Positions 60,565-64,000 of a DNA stretch of 64,000 nt are shown one piece after another. A model generated the notes under the pieces. That model was given only the letters and a program-made list of their open reading frames with translations. It was not told where the DNA came from and ran no database searches. The stretch covers positions 1-64,000 of the forward strand of contig CAZGAH010000003.1 in assembly GCA_964523295.1 (NCBI GenBank), in the 5' to 3' direction. This DNA is from CAZGAH01 sp964523295. Its GTDB lineage: Bacteria; Desulfobacterota; Desulfovibrionia; Desulfovibrionales; Desulfovibrionaceae. The first letter of the stretch is position 1; each line of letters begins with the position of its first letter. The position numbers and the translations under genes were made by a program.

Positions 60565-61670
60565 GGAGGTAAAGGAGGTATTCCCGAATGAGTTTATCCA
60601 GCTTGCCGTCAAGCACGGCGTCTACGTCGCCCACGTCGGCATTGGTACGATGATCCTTGACCAGGCGGTACGGCTGAAGCGTGTAGGTGCGTATCTGGCT
60701 GCCCCAGGCAATGGCGTCCTTGCTGGCGTACTGGGCCTGACGCTCCTCTGCCAGACGCTTCAATTCCAATTCATAGAGCCGGGCCTTGAGAATCTTGATG
60801 GCCGTTTCCTTGTTGCGCAACTGCGACTTCTCGTTCTGGCACTGCACAGAGATTGAGGTGGGCAGATGCGTGACCCGTATTGCCGAACTGGTCGTATTCA
60901 CGCTCTGACCGCCGGGACCGCTGGAACGAAACACATCGATGCGCAGGTCCTCTTCCTTGAGGTCGATCTGGATATCCTGCTCCACGTCGGGATACACATC
61001 GACCGAGGCGAACGAGGTATGCCGCCGCCCCGAGGCATCGAACGGAGAAATGCGTATCAGTCGGTGTATCCCGCTCTCGCCTTTGAGCAACCCGTAGGCA
61101 TTGCGCCCCTCCAGCTGAATCGTCACGCTCTTGATGCCGGCCTCTTCGGCCGGGAGCAGGTCCAGCACCTTGACCGTCAGGCCCTGCCGCTCGGCCCAGC
61201 GCCGATACATACGCAGCAGCATCTCGGCCCAGTCCTGCGATTCCGTGCCGCCAGCCCCGGGATGAATCTCCAGAATGGCCGACGAGGCGTCCTCGGGCTG
61301 GGCCAGCAGGAGCGCCAACTCGGCCAGCTGGAGTTTTTCCCCCAGCACGTCGATCTGCTCCTGCAACGTGGCCAGCACCTCCTGGCTCTGATCGTCGCGC
61401 GCCAGGGCCAGCCATTCGTCAAGTTCGTCCTTGCTGGCCCACAGGGCATCCCATTCGGCGACCTGAGCGGCAAGACGACTTTTTTCCCGCAACAGCGGCG
61501 TCATTCTGGCGGTGTCGCCCCAGATATCCGGCTTGCCCAACTCCCCTTCGATAACAGTCAGACGGGCTTTGTGCGCATCGTGGTCAAAGCCGGCTCCAGA
61601 GCGAAGTGAACTGTTCCATAAGCGGCGCGGTCAAGGCTTTCAGATCGGAATAATGCAACAATGCGGTCAT
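60542..61670 (-). CDS. prfB: Peptide chain release factor 2 with programmed +1 frameshift
   Basis: 375 residues in all. The first frame starts at ATG 61670 (MTALLHYSDLKALTAPLMEQ) and meets an in-frame TGA at 61584-61586 in the classical slippery context CTT-TGA-C, with a GGAG Shine-Dalgarno-like element eight bases before the TGA. A +1 shift continues as DHDAHKARLTVIEGELGKPD and then to the rest. Release-factor motifs: stop-codon recognition SPF (RISPFDASGRRHTSFASV) and catalytic GGQ (FRSSGPGGQSVNTTSSAIR). RF2 levels are autoregulated through this UGA. It precedes the overlapping GGDEF gene. Confidence 0.97.
61584..61599 (-). promoter_or_regulatory. prfB programmed frameshift site
   Basis: On the minus strand GGAG-CCGG-CTT-TGA-C: an internal Shine-Dalgarno-like GGAG, the slippery CTT and the UGA. 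Low RF2 causes slow termination and a +1 slip, as established for Escherichia coli prfB. Confidence 0.9.
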
Positions 61671-61797
61671 GATTCTTCTATATCCAGGGTGCAGGTTACA
61701 GGGTGTCGACGATTAGGACGTTACGGAAACGAGCCTTCGCGACAAGCAGGCCGGTCGCTGTCGCCGACAACGCCCCCCCGGCCCTCGTCCCCCGGGC

Positions 61798-63371
61798 TTA
61801 GCGCCGGCCGGAGTCCGTGACGCGTCGGCGGTAGAAGCCCGGAATGAACGCCAATACGGCCAGGGCGGTCAGAATCGGCACAATCAGGCCGTGAAGCCTG
61901 TGGTACGCGGTTATTCCTGAATTGCAGCTCACCGCGTGATGAATGCTCGTCATCTCGAACAGCCCGGTTCGCGCCAATACGCGACCGCGGGGATCGACTA
62001 TGGCAGAAATGCCGGTATTGGTGGCCCTCACCAGATAGCGATCCTGTTCCACGGCGCGCAGGAGCGAAAGATGCAGGTGCTGCAACGCGGCCGACGACCG
62101 GCCATACCATGCGTCGTTGCTGATGTTGACCAGAACCGTAGCTCCCTCACGCACGCGTTTTTGCGCAAGCTCGGGAAAAATAGCTTCATAGCAGATCAGC
62201 ACGCCCAAGGCAAGGTCCCCGCTCGTAAGCGGGCTGACACGCTGTCCCGGCAAAAAATCCCCGATGCCTTCAACCAGCCGCGCCAGAAAGGGGAACAGCG
62301 GCGCCAGCGGTACATACTCTCCGAAAGGCACCAGGTGTTCTTTTTCATATATCCCGGCAATGTTTCCGCTGGATTTGAGCAGATAGGCCCTGTTGAAGTA
62401 GACATAGCGCGAGCGCGCCTGGTCCGGCTCGTAGCCCGGCGACCCCGCGATCAGCGGCACCGCCAGTTCCTGAACCAGGTCCCGGACCTGTTTCGACAGC
62501 GGCGTACGCTCCTGCAAAAAGAACGGCATGGACGTCTCCGGCCAGACGATCAACGCCGGCTTGTTCCGCGAGGCCTCGCTCCGGCTCAAGTCCACGTAGC
62601 GCCGTACGGTTTCTTCCTGAAAAGCCGGATCCCACTTCTGACTCTGATCGATATTTCCCTGCGCTACGGAGACCATAANNNNNNNNNNATAATCCCTGGC
62701 TCGGGAATCGGTCGATACGTCAGGACAAAAAAACCGTAGCCCGCAAGCAGAGCCGGCAGCGACAAACTGACGAGCAACAACCCTGTCCTGTGGCGCGTCT
62801 GCCGGACAGCCCAGGTCGCCAGCGCGACCGAGCCCACAAGCAACGCAGAAAAACCATACCCACCGACCTGCGCCAGCCCCTGAATCACCCAGGGCCAGGA
62901 CGCGAAGGCCTGCGGCAGGACCAGCCAGGGAAAGCCGGTGAACAGCCAGCCGCGCAACACGTCCAGCAGCGTCCAGACACACGCGGCGAACAGACTGCCG
63001 CTCCAGGGCGTAAGCCGCGACGCCGCGCGATGCATGATCAGGGCGAACAACCCGGAATACAGTCCCAGGTACGAGCCCAGCAGCATGGGGCACGGCACGG
63101 CCAGAATCCAGGGCGCGTTGCCGTAATCATGAACCGGGATGGCGACCCAGTACAGCGCCAGTGTACTGCCCGCGGCGCCGACCAGAAAGCCGCGACGAAA
63201 GGCCTGTCCGCTGCTGACCGCATCGAGGCCGAGCCACAACAGCGCCGCCGGCGTCAACAGCGCCAGTGGCGGAAAATGGTACACGGGGTTGGCGAATCCG
63301 AAAAAAAGACCGCACACGCCCAGACAGAACGGGACGACAAAGGAGGGAGAAAACCGGGGCAAACGCAGCAT
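61798..63371 (-). CDS. lnt: Apolipoprotein N-acyltransferase Lnt, split by a placeholder gap
   Basis: Transfers the third acyl chain to lipoproteins at the inner membrane. The N-terminal part has about six membrane segments (LPRFSPSFVVPFCLGVCGLF; FPWLVLPQAFASWPWVIQGL). The nitrilase-like part has Glu in ALIVWPETSMPF, Lys in GIYEKEHLVPFGEYVPLAPL and Cys in GVLICYEAIFPEL. Ten Ns (62679-62688) split it. The bases either side share TTAT, and joining them gives EPGIMVSVAQGNIDQ in frame, total 520 codons. So the gene is probably intact at 519 residues. It starts 7 bp after corC. Confidence 0.93.
62679..62688. other. Placeholder gap (10 N) inside lnt
   Basis: Flanks share a 4-base overlap (ATAA on the plus strand). 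Removing the Ns and one copy makes lnt continuous and in frame, so probably nothing is missing here. Confidence 0.75.
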
Positions 63372-63378
63372 GTCCCGC

Positions 63379-64000
63379 TCAGTTCGACGTCGCGGCCGGC
63401 TCGACGACGATCCAGCGGACTTGTTTGGGATCGGCCTCTTTGATCNNNNNNNNNNATCCGGAATCGGGCGCCCGATATTTCGAACTCTTCATCCTGAGCC
63501 GGAACCCTTCCGGCGTGTTCGCACAAATACCCGCCCAGGGTCTCGACCTGGGTGGAGTCGATGTCCAGCGATACGTAGGCAAGGATCTCTTCCAGCATGG
63601 TGCGCCCGGAAACAAGGATGGTGCCGTCTTCGAGCAGCTGGATATCGGCAGGGCGCGGAGCGTCGTATTCGTCTTCGATATCCCCGACAATCTCCTCGAG
63701 CACGTCCTCGAAAGTGACCAAGCCCGACGTGCCGCCATATTCGTCGAGCGCAATGGCCAGATGAATCTTCCGGGTCCGGAATTCCTGCAACAAATCCTTG
63801 ATGTTCTTGGTCTCCGGAATGAAAAACGGCTCTCGCATGAGATCCTTGACGCCCGCGCCCGAGTCTCCGTGCTGAATCTTCAGGAGGTCCTTGGCGTGGA
63901 CGATGCCCACGATATTGTCACGGGTTTCCCGGTAAATCGGGATGCGGGAGTGGCCGCTTTCAATGATCAAGGCGACGATAGCGCTGAAATCGTCGTCGAT
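63379..64000 (-). CDS. corC: CorC/HlyC-family CBS-domain protein (partial, N-terminus off window)
   Basis: Visible are two CBS domains (SGHSRIPIYRETRDNIVGIV; FRTRKIHLAIALDEYGGTSG) with VTFEDVLEEIVGDIEDEYD, and the C-terminal CorC_HlyC (transporter-associated) domain (ILVSGRTMLEEILAYVSLDI; VETLGGYLCEHAGRVP). The last part after the gap reads IKEADPKQVRWIVVEPAATS. The 10 Ns (63446-63455) flank a shared ATC; collapsing it gives ARFRIKEADPKQ in frame. These proteins influence Mg/Co efflux or bind nucleotides. Immediately upstream of lnt, a common pairing. Confidence 0.92.
63446..63455. other. Placeholder gap (10 N) inside corC
   Basis: Sequence on both sides shares ATC (plus strand). Removing Ns and one copy restores the reading frame, so the gap probably has zero or negative true length. 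Confidence 0.75.

Noticed and set aside
1..64000. tRNA, rRNA, CRISPR arrays, IS elements
   Set aside because: I looked for tRNA T-loops, direct-repeat arrays and transposase genes and saw none; the integrase-like gene is a TOBE-fused regulator.

Overview
The window looks like a draft scaffold from a motile, GC-rich, anaerobic member of the Desulfobacterota, most likely a Desulfovibrionales-type sulfate reducer. Supporting signs are a TunR-type tungstate regulator (integrase-like domain fused to TOBE domains), a DUF4881 lipoprotein, a futalosine-pathway menaquinone gene (mqnD), a four-subunit group 3b-type [NiFe] hydrogenase, the order corC-lnt-prfB, many sigma-54 elements and a probable selenoprotein. 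No dissimilatory sulfate-reduction gene lies in the window. Seven N runs are present. Two of the 10-N runs (in lnt and corC) appear to be placeholders, because collapsing a 3-4 base overlap restores both frames.

Layout. 1-3.6 kb (-): flagellar basal-body operon flgB-flgC-fliE-fliF-fliG behind a sigma-54-type promoter, with a second sigma-54 promoter facing a TPR gene on the + strand. 4.9-7.2 kb: a hybrid REC-kinase-REC protein and an unknown protein. 7.2-11.3 kb (-): hydBGDA-like hydrogenase. 11.5-21 kb: a TSUP permease, an HD hydrolase, a PLP aminotransferase, an EamA transporter, several small exported proteins and a GH64-like secreted protein. 21.2-28.7 kb: a type VI secretion tip island (DUF2169/pentapeptide, pentapeptide, DUF3540, DUF4150 PAAR-like) convergent with a vgrG. 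29-33.2 kb: a molybdate/tungstate ABC transporter, a DUF364 protein, a truncated HDOD gene and tunR. 33.9-40.2 kb: an envelope/glycan region with glycosyltransferases, a radical SAM/SPASM protein and a frameshifted zinc dehydrogenase. 40.2-43.8 kb: a Tim44-like protein, CheY-like plus CheD, and mqnD.

43.9-50.3 kb: a possible regulatory system. A transmembrane AAA+ activator (variant GAFSEA loop, no Fis-type helix-turn-helix) is divergent from a universal-stress protein / small membrane protein / TSUP permease / DUF4881 lipoprotein cluster. That cluster is preceded by a 15/15 sigma-54 promoter, with a perfect 8+8 palindrome about 90-110 bp further upstream.

50.4-64 kb: a BaiN/HI0933-like flavoprotein, an SGNH hydrolase and glycosyltransferase, an aldehyde dehydrogenase, dapA, dapF, a degenerate metallophosphatase-like protein with an in-frame UGA in a CxxU motif, an HU/IHF protein, a MinD/FlhG-like ATPase, a diguanylate cyclase, prfB with its programmed frameshift, lnt and corC.
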